NCBI GenBank assembly: GCA_937975765.1 | Contig: CALJUR010000048.1 | Span: forward strand, 33,909-97,908 | From: an uncultured Myxococcales bacterium | GTDB taxonomy: Bacteria; Myxococcota_A; UBA9042; DTJE01 | Direction: 5' to 3' | DNA: 64,000 nucleotides | Shown here: positions 32,654 through 41,192 of the stretch, piece after piece | Layout of the letters: each line of letters opens with the position of its first letter | How positions within the stretch are numbered: the first letter of the stretch is position 1 | Notes under the pieces: generated by a model | What the model was told of the DNA's origin: nothing | The model's input: only the letters and a program-made list of their open reading frames with translations | Database searches by the model: none | Position numbers and translations under genes: made by a program

Positions 32654-34893
32654 GCGGCCATCGGAACCGGGCGATCCTGCTGTTCGTCATCGTGGCGGCG
32701 TTCTCGGTGCTGATCTTCGGTGGCACCCGCATCGCCGCGAACAAGCCCCCCATCCCGGGGAAGGTCGTCACGCCCGACGGCCAGACGGTGCTGAACGGGG
32801 ACCAGATCGTGCAGGGCCAGCGACTGTACCTGACCCGAGGCGGCCAGCACATGGGCTCGATCTGGGGCCACGGGGCCTACCTGGCGCCCGACTGGTCGGC
32901 CGACGCCCTGCACCGCATCGCGATGATCACCGCCGCGCTGCAAGTGGGGAAGGACCCCGACGCGGCCGCCGCCTTCACCCAGGCCGACCTGGACGCCCTG
33001 CCCGCCCCCGAGAAGGCCCGCGTGCAGGCGCTGGTCGCCCAGGAACTGCGCGCCAACCGGTACGACGCCGCCACCGACACACTGACGCTGTCCCGCGGCC
33101 AGGCGGTGGCGCTGCCCCACCTGGTCGCGCACTACGGCACGCTGTTCCGGGACGGCGCCCCCGACATCGGGGTGCACCCCGGCATCGTGGAATCCGATCG
33201 CGACGCGAGGATGCTGTCCGGCTTCTTCCTGTGGACCGCCTGGGCCGCCGGCACGAACCGCCCGGGCGAGGACTTCACCTACACCGCCAACTGGCCCTAC
33301 GACCCGCTGGCCGGCAACGGGCCCCTGCCCAGCGCCCTGATCTGGTCGATCGTCAGCGTGGTGCTGCTGATCGCGGGCATCGGCGGCGGCATCTACCTCT
33401 ACATGCGCAACCAGGGGTACGACGAGGGCCGCCCGGCCTTCGCCCCCTTCACGGAGCCCCGTCCCACGGGCAGCCAGCGCGTCACCCTGGCCTACTTCGT
33501 CGCGGTCGTCGCGCTGTTCGGCATCCAGGTCGTGCTGGGGTCCATCACCGGCCACTACGCGGTCGAGGGGAACGCGCTGTTCGGCATCGACCTGGCGAAG
33601 ATCCTGCCCTACCCGTTGACCCGCACCTGGCACGTCCAGTTGTCGGTCTTCTGGATCGCGACGGCCTGGCTGGCGACCGGCCTGTTCATCGGGCCGTTCA
33701 TCGCGCGCCGCGAACCGAAGGGCCAGGCGGCGTGGGCCTGGATCCTGCTGGGCGCTCTGGTCGTCGTCGTGATCGGGGCGCTGTCCGGCACCGCGATGGG
33801 CATCCTGGGCACGTTCGGCGGCGACGGCTTCTGGCTGGGCAACCAGGGCTACGAGTACGTGGAACTGGGCCGCGTCTGGCAGGTGCTGCTGCTGGCCGGG
33901 ATGGTCATCTGGCTGGTCCTGGTCTACCGCGCCATCGCCCCGTCGCTGAAGGCGGAAGGCGATCGCGGCGGCCTGACCCACCTGCTGCTGTACGCATCGG
34001 TGTCGATCCCGCTGTTCTACTCGGTGGGCCTGTTCTACACCCCCGGCACGCACATGTCCGTCGCGGACTACTGGCGCTGGTGGGTCGTGCACCTGTGGGT
34101 CGAGAACTTCTTCGAGGTGTTCGCGACGGTGGCCATCGCCTTCGTGCTGACCCGGCTGGGGGCCGTGCGCGACAAGTCGGCCCTGGACGCGGTCTACTAC
34201 AGCATCCTGCTGTACCTGGGCAGCGGCATCATCGGCACGTTCCATCACCTGTACTTCTCCGGCACGCCGCTGTTCATCACCGCGCTGGGCGCGACGTTCA
34301 GCGCGCTGGAGGTCGTGCCGCTGACGCTGCTGGGCTTCGAGGTCTTCCAGCACCTGCGCATGGCCCGCGAGGGCGAGGGCGCCGGGCCGTACCGCTGGCC
34401 GCTGTACTTCTTCGTCGCGGTCGCCTTCTGGAACCTGGTCGGCGCGGGGGTGTTCGGGTTCCTGATCAACCCGCCGATCGTGCTCTACTACGCGCAGGGC
34501 CTGAACACGACGCCCATCCACAGCCACGGCGCGCTGTTCGGCGTCTACGGCTTCCTGGCCATCGCGCTGATGCTGTTCAGCATGCGGCACGTGATCGCCG
34601 CGAAGGCGTGGTCCGACCGGCTGCTGAAGTGGGCCTTCTGGGGACTGAACATCGGCCTGGCGTCGATGATGGCGTTCAGCCTGGTCCCGGCGGGCTTCTA
34701 CCAGTTCCTGGAGTCGATCCGGCACGGTACGTGGTACGCCCGGTCGCCGGCCGTGACGGGTTCCGATTTCATGCACACCGTGACGTGGCTGCGCCTGGTG
34801 CCGGACCTGGTGTTCGATGTCGGCGTGCTGGCCCTGGTGGCGTTCGTGGTGCGGGCGGTCGTCGTGGACTGGAAGGTCCGGCGCGGCGCGTGA
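32650..34893 (+). CDS. norB: Quinol-dependent nitric oxide reductase (qNOR)
   Basis: The 747-residue membrane protein has one N-terminal helix, a periplasmic cytochrome-c-like region without a CxxCH haem motif (QGQRLYLTRGGQHMGSIWGHGAYL), and a 12-helix haem-copper core. Metal ligands are seen in RTWHVQLSVFW, HLWVENFFEVF (about 480), GTFHHLYF (about 531) and IHSHGALFGVYG. Fusion of the NorC-like head without haem c marks the quinol-using type, which reduces 2 NO to N2O. The conserved glutamate of HLWVE is present; the next residue is Asn where Gly is usual. It is coupled by ATGA overlap to the hemerythrin gene. Confidence 0.95.
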   Translation: MSGHRNRAILLFVIVAAFSVLIFGGTRIAANKPPIPGKVVTPDGQTVLNGDQIVQGQRLYLTRGGQHMGSIWGHGAYLAPDWSADALHRIAMITAALQVGKDPDAAAAFTQADLDALPAPEKARVQALVAQELRANRYDAATDTLTLSRGQAVALPHLVAHYGTLFRDGAPDIGVHPGIVESDRDARMLSGFFLWTAWAAGTNRPGEDFTYTANWPYDPLAGNGPLPSALIWSIVSVVLLIAGIGGGIYLYMRNQGYDEGRPAFAPFTEPRPTGSQRVTLAYFVAVVALFGIQVVLGSITGHYAVEGNALFGIDLAKILPYPLTRTWHVQLSVFWIATAWLATGLFIGPFIARREPKGQAAWAWILLGALVVVVIGALSGTAMGILGTFGGDGFWLGNQGYEYVELGRVWQVLLLAGMVIWLVLVYRAIAPSLKAEGDRGGLTHLLLYASVSIPLFYSVGLFYTPGTHMSVADYWRWWVVHLWVENFFEVFATVAIAFVLTRLGAVRDKSALDAVYYSILLYLGSGIIGTFHHLYFSGTPLFITALGATFSALEVVPLTLLGFEVFQHLRMAREGEGAGPYRWPLYFFVAVAFWNLVGAGVFGFLINPPIVLYYAQGLNTTPIHSHGALFGVYGFLAIALMLFSMRHVIAAKAWSDRLLKWAFWGLNIGLASMMAFSLVPAGFYQFLESIRHGTWYARSPAVTGSDFMHTVTWLRLVPDLVFDVGVLALVAFVVRAVVVDWKVRRGA

Positions 34894-34910
34894 CAAGAGG
34901 AGGAAGGACG

Positions 34911-35252
34911 ATGGCGATGCAGAAGCAGAGCGGCGGGATCGAGGCGGCGAAGGCGGTGCGACTGGAGGACCTGGTGGAGTACCAGCCGGGATCGATCGTC
35001 AGCCGGACGATCAAGAACGCCCCGGTGGGCACGCTGACCCTGTTCGCGTTCGACGAAGGCCAGGCCCTGTCCGAGCACTCGGCGCCGTACGACGCCTACG
35101 TCACGGTGCAGGACGGCGAGGGCGAACTGGTGATCGGCGGCACGCCGGTCGCGGCGCGGGCCGGCGAGACGGTGCTGATGCCCGCGAACATCCCGCACGC
35201 GGTCAACGCGCGGCAGCGATTCAAGATGCTGCTGACGATGATCCGCGGGTAG
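34911..35252 (+). CDS. Cupin-domain protein of the qNOR operon
   Basis: The 113-residue product is a single cupin: LTLFAFDEGQALSEHSAPYDAYVTVQDGEGE gives motif 1 with one His and PANIPHAVNA gives motif 2. Small cupins of this type often accompany NO-stress operons; a sensing or iron-binding role is possible but unknown. The start at 34911 has AGGAGGAAGGACG in front and lies 17 bp after the qNOR stop, so it belongs to the sigma54 operon. Confidence 0.82.
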   Translation: MAMQKQSGGIEAAKAVRLEDLVEYQPGSIVSRTIKNAPVGTLTLFAFDEGQALSEHSAPYDAYVTVQDGEGELVIGGTPVAARAGETVLMPANIPHAVNARQRFKMLLTMIRG

Positions 35253-35350
35253 GCCGCCCTCCCTTCCCCTCCTTCCCCTTCCCGCGACGATGTCTGGCGT
35301 GTTCGAACCCGGACGGGTAGAATCCGGGCGAAGGCCAACGCGAGGTCGCC

Positions 35351-37648
35351 ATGACGAAGAACAGCGGGTTCCTCTGCATCCTGGCGGTCGCGGCCCTGGC
35401 GGCCTGCGATTCCGGCAACGATCCCGGGGTCTCGCAGATGGACGTGACGCCTCCCGGCGACGCGCACGACACGGCCGAGGGGGTGTCGCCGGACCTCGCC
35501 GACGCGGACCTCGTCAACCCGGACGTGCCCCCCGACGCCGTCGCGGAGATCCCGGCGGACGGCATCGACGCGAACGGCGACGCGAACGGCGGCCCCCGGA
35601 TCCAGGTGGTCCCGGAAGCGCTGGACCTGGGGTTCGCCCCGCAGGGCCTGGCCGTCCGGCGCACCGTCACCGTGTCGAACGCCGGGGACGCGCCCCTGAC
35701 CGTCACCACCGTGTCGCTGCCCCAGGACTCGGGGGGCGAAATCACCGTGGACGCCGGGACGCTGACGACCTCGCCGCTGGCGGCCGGTGCGAACCGCGAG
35801 GTCGTCGTCACCACGACCAATGCCGGGGCGGCGACCGGCGCGATCGAGGGCCTGCTGCGCATCGAGTCGAACGACCCCGAGCGCCCGACCGTGGACGTGT
35901 CCCTGACCGGCCAGCGTTCCGGCCCGCCGACCTGCACCTTCGCGTTCACCCCCGATTCCGACGGCGCCTGGGACCTGGGCACCGTCGCGGCCGGTACGAC
36001 GGCCGAGCGCACCGTGACCCTGACGAACACCGGGACCGGCGGCCTGGCCATCGAGCGCCTGGACGTCTACGGGTGCGCCGCCGGCGACGGCGGGACGACC
36101 TGCGGCCCCGCCAGGGCCTCCGCGTCGTCCTGGCAGGTGGAACTGGACGAAGGCCAGCCCTCCGAGGTGCCGTCCGGTGGTTCCACCCGGCTGAAGATCC
36201 GCCTCTCCCTGCCCTCCGGCACCAAGGACGCCACGTCGACGCTGGCCGCGCTGCTGGCGATGACCTGGACCTGCCCGCTGGGGGCGCGGCAACCGGAAAT
36301 GCGCACGTGGCCGGAAGGCTGCGTGCCGGACTCGACCTGCGCCCCGAACCTGGTGGCGAATGCAGTGCCCGCGCTGCTGGACGTCCAGCCGCCGTCGCTG
36401 GCCTTCCCGGACACCCAGGCGGGCTGCGGGTCCGAGGCCAGGAGCATCCACCTGGCCAACACGTCCGGACAGGCCGTGACGGTGACCTCGATCCAGGTGG
36501 ACCCGGCCTGCGCCCACGCCGGCGAGTTCGTCCTCGTGAACCCGCCGGGACTGCCCGCCGTGCTGCACGACGGGGAGGCGCTGGACGTGCAGGTGGTCTT
36601 CCAGCCCGACGATGCCTGGCCGGTGGCCTGCGACCTCCAGGTCACCCTGGACGGCACCCCGCCGATCGTGATGTCCGTCCCGATGTCCGGGAAGTCGTCG
36701 GACGGGCGGGTGCAGGATCGGTGGTGGCAGGTGGCGAACAAGTCCGACGTGCTGTTCGTGATCGATACGTCGGGATCGATGCTGGACGGGGCGCTGGACC
36801 GGTTGGTCGCGTCGGTGCCGGCCCTGATGGACGCGCTGGCCAAGGCCGGGATGGACCCGCACGTGGGCGTCATCGGGGTCGGCGTGGATGCGGCGTGTCC
36901 GGCCAGCGCGAACCTTCGGGGTACGCCGCGCGTGATGGACTCGACCACGATCGACGCGTTCAGCTCCGCGGTGGCAGCGATGGTGGCCGACACCTCGTGC
37001 GATGGCTCGACGCAGGAAGCGGGCCTGGAGGCAATGCGGCTGGCACTGTCCCAGCCGCGGGTCGGGGACGAGGGGATCTCGTGCGCCACGGACCTGGCCT
37101 GCACGCCGCCCTACGGCTGCGTCGACGGCACCTGCGGCGGGAAGAACCGGGGGTTCCTGCGGGCGGACGCGACGCTGGACGTGATCGTGCTGGCGGACGA
37201 GGACGATCAGTCGCCCGACGACCTGATGACGTACCGGTTCTTCCTGGACTTCCTGAAGGGGCTGGGCGGGGCGGCGATGACCCGGCTGCACGCGATCGCC
37301 GGCGACTCGCCGGGAGGCTGCGCCAACACCTGGGACACGGCCGACGAGTGCCCGCGGTACGTCCAGGCCGCCGCCGACACCGGCGGCACCTTCGCCTCGA
37401 TCTGCCAGGGGTCCTTCGATCCCGCGATGGAGACGATCGGCAGCCCGCCCCCGTTCGCCCGCACGGTGTTCCCGCTGTCGACCACCCCGATCCGGGATAC
37501 CGTGACCGTGACCGTGGACGGCCAGCCCTGCACCGAGGGCTGGAGCCTGTCCTTCGATGACACGCACGTGGATTTCACGAACGAAAGCCCCTGCTTCCCG
37601 CAGCCGGGGGTCGAGGTGGTGGTGGAATACGTGATGGCCTGCCCGTAG
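35351..37648 (+). CDS. Lipoprotein with choice-of-anchor D domains and a VWA domain
   Basis: This 765-residue lipoprotein has its lipobox at Cys19 (LAAC), then an acidic Asp/Pro-rich linker to about residue 80. Two or three Ig-like choice-of-anchor D domains follow (LDLGFAPQGLAVRRTVTVSNAGDAPL; WDLGTVAAGTTAERTVTLTN; LAFPDTQAGCGSEARSIHLAN). A von Willebrand A domain starts near residue 470 (VLFVIDTSGSMLDGAL) with an intact MIDAS motif DxSxS. Cysteines in the VWA part suggest disulfides. Such proteins bind ligands outside the cell with a divalent metal. Function is otherwise unknown. Confidence 0.85.
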   Translation: MTKNSGFLCILAVAALAACDSGNDPGVSQMDVTPPGDAHDTAEGVSPDLADADLVNPDVPPDAVAEIPADGIDANGDANGGPRIQVVPEALDLGFAPQGLAVRRTVTVSNAGDAPLTVTTVSLPQDSGGEITVDAGTLTTSPLAAGANREVVVTTTNAGAATGAIEGLLRIESNDPERPTVDVSLTGQRSGPPTCTFAFTPDSDGAWDLGTVAAGTTAERTVTLTNTGTGGLAIERLDVYGCAAGDGGTTCGPARASASSWQVELDEGQPSEVPSGGSTRLKIRLSLPSGTKDATSTLAALLAMTWTCPLGARQPEMRTWPEGCVPDSTCAPNLVANAVPALLDVQPPSLAFPDTQAGCGSEARSIHLANTSGQAVTVTSIQVDPACAHAGEFVLVNPPGLPAVLHDGEALDVQVVFQPDDAWPVACDLQVTLDGTPPIVMSVPMSGKSSDGRVQDRWWQVANKSDVLFVIDTSGSMLDGALDRLVASVPALMDALAKAGMDPHVGVIGVGVDAACPASANLRGTPRVMDSTTIDAFSSAVAAMVADTSCDGSTQEAGLEAMRLALSQPRVGDEGISCATDLACTPPYGCVDGTCGGKNRGFLRADATLDVIVLADEDDQSPDDLMTYRFFLDFLKGLGGAAMTRLHAIAGDSPGGCANTWDTADECPRYVQAAADTGGTFASICQGSFDPAMETIGSPPPFARTVFPLSTTPIRDTVTVTVDGQPCTEGWSLSFDDTHVDFTNESPCFPQPGVEVVVEYVMACP

Positions 37649-37669
37649 GACCCGCCGGGCCCCGGGGGC

Positions 37670-38575
37670 CTACCAGAACCAGTCGGACTCGCGGGACAGC
37701 ATCGTGGCGGCCTCGCGCTGGTACAGGAAGTTCCAGCCATGGGACCCGGGCGCGGCCTTCGCGTCCCGGCCGGCCACCCACTGCAGGTCCGCGCGGAAGG
37801 CCTCGCGGTCCTTCTTCTCCACGGCCAGGTAGCGGGCACGCCCCCAGCGGTTGCGCAGCGTTTCCGGGGACGCGTCGATCGCCTCCTGGAACAGCGCCCC
37901 GGCCTTCTCGATGTCCCCGCCGGCCCGCGCCGGCATCGCGGCCGCGGTCACCGCCCGATCGTAGGCGGCCAGCCCGCCGTTCCAGCCGGGCGCCAGGGAC
38001 TGCAGGTGCGCAAGGACCGCCTCGTCCCGCCGAATCCACTCCTTGCGCGTCTCCTGCACGACGCCGGACAGGCAGTCGTGGTACATCCGCATCATCGCGG
38101 TGGCCCACCACCCGATGGCGTCCGCGTACACGGCGCCCAGCACCGGGATCGCGTCCCAGGTCTCGGTTCCGCCCTCGACCTTCTCGCGGAAGCCCGCGTC
38201 CAACGTCATCGCCCGCTCGGCGTACTGCAGCGCCTTCCGGTACATCTCGCCCTGCTCGCCGACCGTCCGGGCGTAGCCCTGGCCCAGCAGCGTCCAGGTC
38301 GAGGCCAGGTTCACCAGCGCCTCGTAGTCGTCCGGGACCGCGCGAAGCACCTGGACCCACGCCTTCGCCATCGCCTCGACCGAGGCGCGATTCTCGGCCC
38401 GGACATCCGCGTCGCGCGCCGCCTGCCGCAGCACCTCGACGTCCGGGGAGCCCTTCATCGGCTTCTCCCGGTCCATCTCCCAGCCGGACTTCCAGCCCAT
38501 GCTGCACGCCGTCAGCGCGCAGGCGGCCAGGGCAGCGATCCACCGAACCGATCGGGCAGGAACGACGCGTCGCAT
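37670..38575 (-). CDS. TatT-type TPR lipoprotein (TRAP transporter-associated family)
   Basis: The 301-residue lipoprotein (ALTAC, Cys24) is mainly helical with TPR-like repeats: DYEALVNLASTWTLLGQGYAR, YRKALQYAERAMTLDAGFREK and AGALFQEAIDASPETLRNRWGRARYL. It resembles TatT, a periplasmic trimeric TPR protein found with TRAP transporters in Treponema; no TRAP transporter genes are near, so the partner is unknown. ATG 38575 starts the signal peptide; an upstream in-frame ATG gives a poor leader. It converges on the VWA lipoprotein. Confidence 0.75.
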   Translation of the reverse strand: MRRVVPARSVRWIAALAACALTACSMGWKSGWEMDREKPMKGSPDVEVLRQAARDADVRAENRASVEAMAKAWVQVLRAVPDDYEALVNLASTWTLLGQGYARTVGEQGEMYRKALQYAERAMTLDAGFREKVEGGTETWDAIPVLGAVYADAIGWWATAMMRMYHDCLSGVVQETRKEWIRRDEAVLAHLQSLAPGWNGGLAAYDRAVTAAAMPARAGGDIEKAGALFQEAIDASPETLRNRWGRARYLAVEKKDREAFRADLQWVAGRDAKAAPGSHGWNFLYQREAATMLSRESDWFW

Positions 38576-38681
38576 GGGCCCCCCAGAGGTTTGCCGGGCG
38601 GAATGATACTCCAGCCTCGCGCCGTCGCACATCCGCATCTGCCAGGATCCCGAAGGTTCCTGATCGGACGGGGGCCGGCCG

Positions 38682-39335
38682 TCAGCCGTTCCTCCCGGCC
38701 AGGATCGTCGGCAGCAGTTCCTGGATGCCCTGCGCCACGAACTGGATCGCGACGGCCGCCAGCAGCAGGCCCATCAGTTTCATCAGGATGCGGGTGCCGG
38801 TGTCGCCCAGCAACTTCTGGAACCGCTGCGCGCCGATCATCAGCAGCCACGAGGCGGCACACGTCACGACGATCGACGCCAGCACCGGGATGACCTTCCA
38901 GGACAGTTCGCCGGGGTTCGCCAGGAGGCTGACCGTCGCCAGGGAGCCGGGGCCGGCCAACTGGGGCACCGCCAGGGGCGTGATCGCGACGTCCTCGCGG
39001 GAGGACGCCTCGGCCCGGTCCTCGACCGTCGACTTCGTGCGGGACGTCTGCCCGTGCAGCATGTCCAGCGCAACGCGCAGCAGCAGGATGCCGCCGGCCA
39101 CGCGGAAGGCGCCGATGGTGATGCCGAACAGCTTGAAGATCAGCATGCCGGCCAGCGCGAACGCGATCAGCACGCCGCCGGCCACCAGCGAGGCACGCAT
39201 GGCGGTGCGGCGGCGCTCGACGGGCGTCTGGCCGGAGGTCAGGGCCAGGAAGACCGGGACGATCGCGATGGGGTCCACGATGAAGAAGATCGACGTGAAC
39301 GCCAGCAGGGAGAAGGATGCGATCTCGCCCAGCAC
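38682..39335 (-). CDS. marC: MarC family integral membrane protein
   Basis: The 217-residue protein has six hydrophobic helices with MarC landmarks: FFIVDPIAIVPVFLALT near the N-terminus, GITIGAFRVAGGILLLRVALDML, PLAVPQLAGPGSLATVSLL and TRILMKLMGLLLAAVAIQFVAQGI. MarC/UPF0056 proteins are inner-membrane proteins of uncertain transport role. The gene starts with GTG at 39335, in front of which GGAGAACCCCCC is a fair ribosome site. It is divergent from the lipoprotein gene at 39445. Confidence 0.9.
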   Translation of the reverse strand: MLGEIASFSLLAFTSIFFIVDPIAIVPVFLALTSGQTPVERRRTAMRASLVAGGVLIAFALAGMLIFKLFGITIGAFRVAGGILLLRVALDMLHGQTSRTKSTVEDRAEASSREDVAITPLAVPQLAGPGSLATVSLLANPGELSWKVIPVLASIVVTCAASWLLMIGAQRFQKLLGDTGTRILMKLMGLLLAAVAIQFVAQGIQELLPTILAGRNG

Positions 39336-39444
39336 GGGGGGTTCTCCGGAACCAAGCCGGGCGGAGGATAGTCGATTTCGGACCAGTTTCCGACACGTAT
39401 TCGCGAATGCGCTATCCTTTCGCGGCCTGGAGGGGGAGGTCCCG

Positions 39445-41112
39445 ATGCGACGGGAATGGCTGGCGGCGGCGCTGGTGGCGGTGGCGATGGCGGCGTGCGG
39501 GGGATCGGGCGGCGGGGACGACGCCGGCGTGCCGGACGCGACCGACCCGGGGACGGGAGACGTGCCGGCCGAGGCCGCCGGCGACGCGGTGACGGAGGTC
39601 CCGGAGGAGGCGCACGAGGCGGTCGAGGAGACGGCCGGCGAGGTGCCGCCCGGGGACGCCGCGGAGGATCCAGGAGACGTCGCGGACGAGGCCGGGCAGG
39701 ACGCGTCCGACGTGACGGAAGTGCCGTGGACCCGGCCCGAGAAGGGCGACCCGGTCGGCGCCGAGGAGACCTCGGAGGTCACCGACCTGTACCTGGACCT
39801 GCTGGCGAGGATGCGCTACTTCGACCTGCTGGACGAGCGCGTGCACGGCTGGCCCGAGGACGACCCCGAACAGCGCTACTGGTACGGCACCTGGTGGAGC
39901 GGCGTGCGGATCCTGAAGCAGGACGGCAAGGTCACCTACCTGCACTCGAAGGACGGGGCGGACAACAACGGCATGCGGACGGCCCCGATGCTGGTCGGGA
40001 CGGCCTTCGCGCACCGGCTGTGGGGCGACGCGAGCCACCTGCACCTGCTGCGGCGCATCGTTCGCGGGTTCAACTCCTGGATCCTGGCGATGCAGCGCAC
40101 GTCGCAGCCCGACGGCATCCCGATGATGACGCGCGCCTCGTACCCGCCATCCACGACCTGGACGTGGAACGGCCGCGAGGTCGCGATCGACTACTCTCAG
40201 AACCACCCCGGCGAGGACAACGGCGCGTGCCAGTACGTCCGCATCCCGGACAACCCCTACTGGGGCGACTTCTGGGTCAAGAACAAGCGGTCCAAGGACG
40301 ACATCGGCCACATGCTGCTGGCGATCGCGCTGGTGGACGGCGCCGTGAAGGCCGCGGGCGACGCGGACCTGGACGCCGAGTGGGCGCAGTTGCAGGACCT
40401 GTACGCGCGGTGGAGCCGGCAGGTGGAGGACGACGGCTGGCGCATCGCCACGTACGACAAGGACCTGGACAAGTGGCTGCCCGACGACGACCTGGCGTAC
40501 TACATGATGGACATCAACGGGTTCGACCCCGAGTGCGACATCGCGCTGGCGACGCGCCTGATGGGCCGCGGGGACGCCGGCACGCTGGACTGCGGCAACG
40601 GCATCAGCATCGTGGACGACGTGGTCAGCATGAAGCCCGACAACGGCCAGCAACTGCGGTCGTACCACGAGGCGGCCATCGCGCAGGCGCGGGTGAAGGG
40701 GCAGCAGGGGGTCATCGACACGCTGCTGCCGGGCCTGGCCCTGCGCATCGACAAGATCCTGGACGCCGACCCGAACGCCGGCGGCCCGCCCCGGCCGGGC
40801 GACGAGGACCTGGGCGAACTGATGATCATGGCGGACGCGGTCGGCGTGCCGCTGACGTGGCGCGAGGTGCGGTTCGCGCAGGATCGCATCCGGGACGCGC
40901 ACGCGGCGTACCTGTCCGAGGGCGCGATGCCCGGCTACCACGTGTTCGACGCGGCCACCCCGGACGGCGAGTACGGGTTCGACCCGGGCGGCGGGGGGTA
41001 CGCGTTCCGGTACGTCGGCGCGGTGCTGTCGTTCTGCACGTCGCCCTTCCGGCACCCCGATTCCCACCCGGTGCTGGACTGCGACAAGGTGCGCGCCTTC
41101 CTGTCCCGCTGA
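39445..41112 (+). CDS. Lipoprotein of unknown function, probably helical-barrel
   Basis: The 555-residue lipoprotein (MAAC, Cys18) has an acidic linker of about 75 residues. The following large domain is not one I recognise. It is rich in Trp/Tyr/Asp (YWYGTWWSGVRIL, DGADNNGMRTAPMLVG, YPPSTTWTWNGREVAIDYS, GHMLLAIALVDGAVKAAG, YYMMDINGFDPECD). The alternation of helical segments with aromatic loops recalls (alpha/alpha) barrel glycan enzymes, which is a guess. The start follows AGGGGGAGGTCCCG. A TATCCT box lies 27 bp upstream. Confidence 0.7.
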   Translation: MRREWLAAALVAVAMAACGGSGGGDDAGVPDATDPGTGDVPAEAAGDAVTEVPEEAHEAVEETAGEVPPGDAAEDPGDVADEAGQDASDVTEVPWTRPEKGDPVGAEETSEVTDLYLDLLARMRYFDLLDERVHGWPEDDPEQRYWYGTWWSGVRILKQDGKVTYLHSKDGADNNGMRTAPMLVGTAFAHRLWGDASHLHLLRRIVRGFNSWILAMQRTSQPDGIPMMTRASYPPSTTWTWNGREVAIDYSQNHPGEDNGACQYVRIPDNPYWGDFWVKNKRSKDDIGHMLLAIALVDGAVKAAGDADLDAEWAQLQDLYARWSRQVEDDGWRIATYDKDLDKWLPDDDLAYYMMDINGFDPECDIALATRLMGRGDAGTLDCGNGISIVDDVVSMKPDNGQQLRSYHEAAIAQARVKGQQGVIDTLLPGLALRIDKILDADPNAGGPPRPGDEDLGELMIMADAVGVPLTWREVRFAQDRIRDAHAAYLSEGAMPGYHVFDAATPDGEYGFDPGGGGYAFRYVGAVLSFCTSPFRHPDSHPVLDCDKVRAFLSR

Positions 41113-41192
41113 CCCCCTCCGGCCTGCCGGAACTTCGCGAAACCGCAGGCGCGGGAGTATGATCCCGCCAGTCGCATTTCCAGGGGGCTCCC

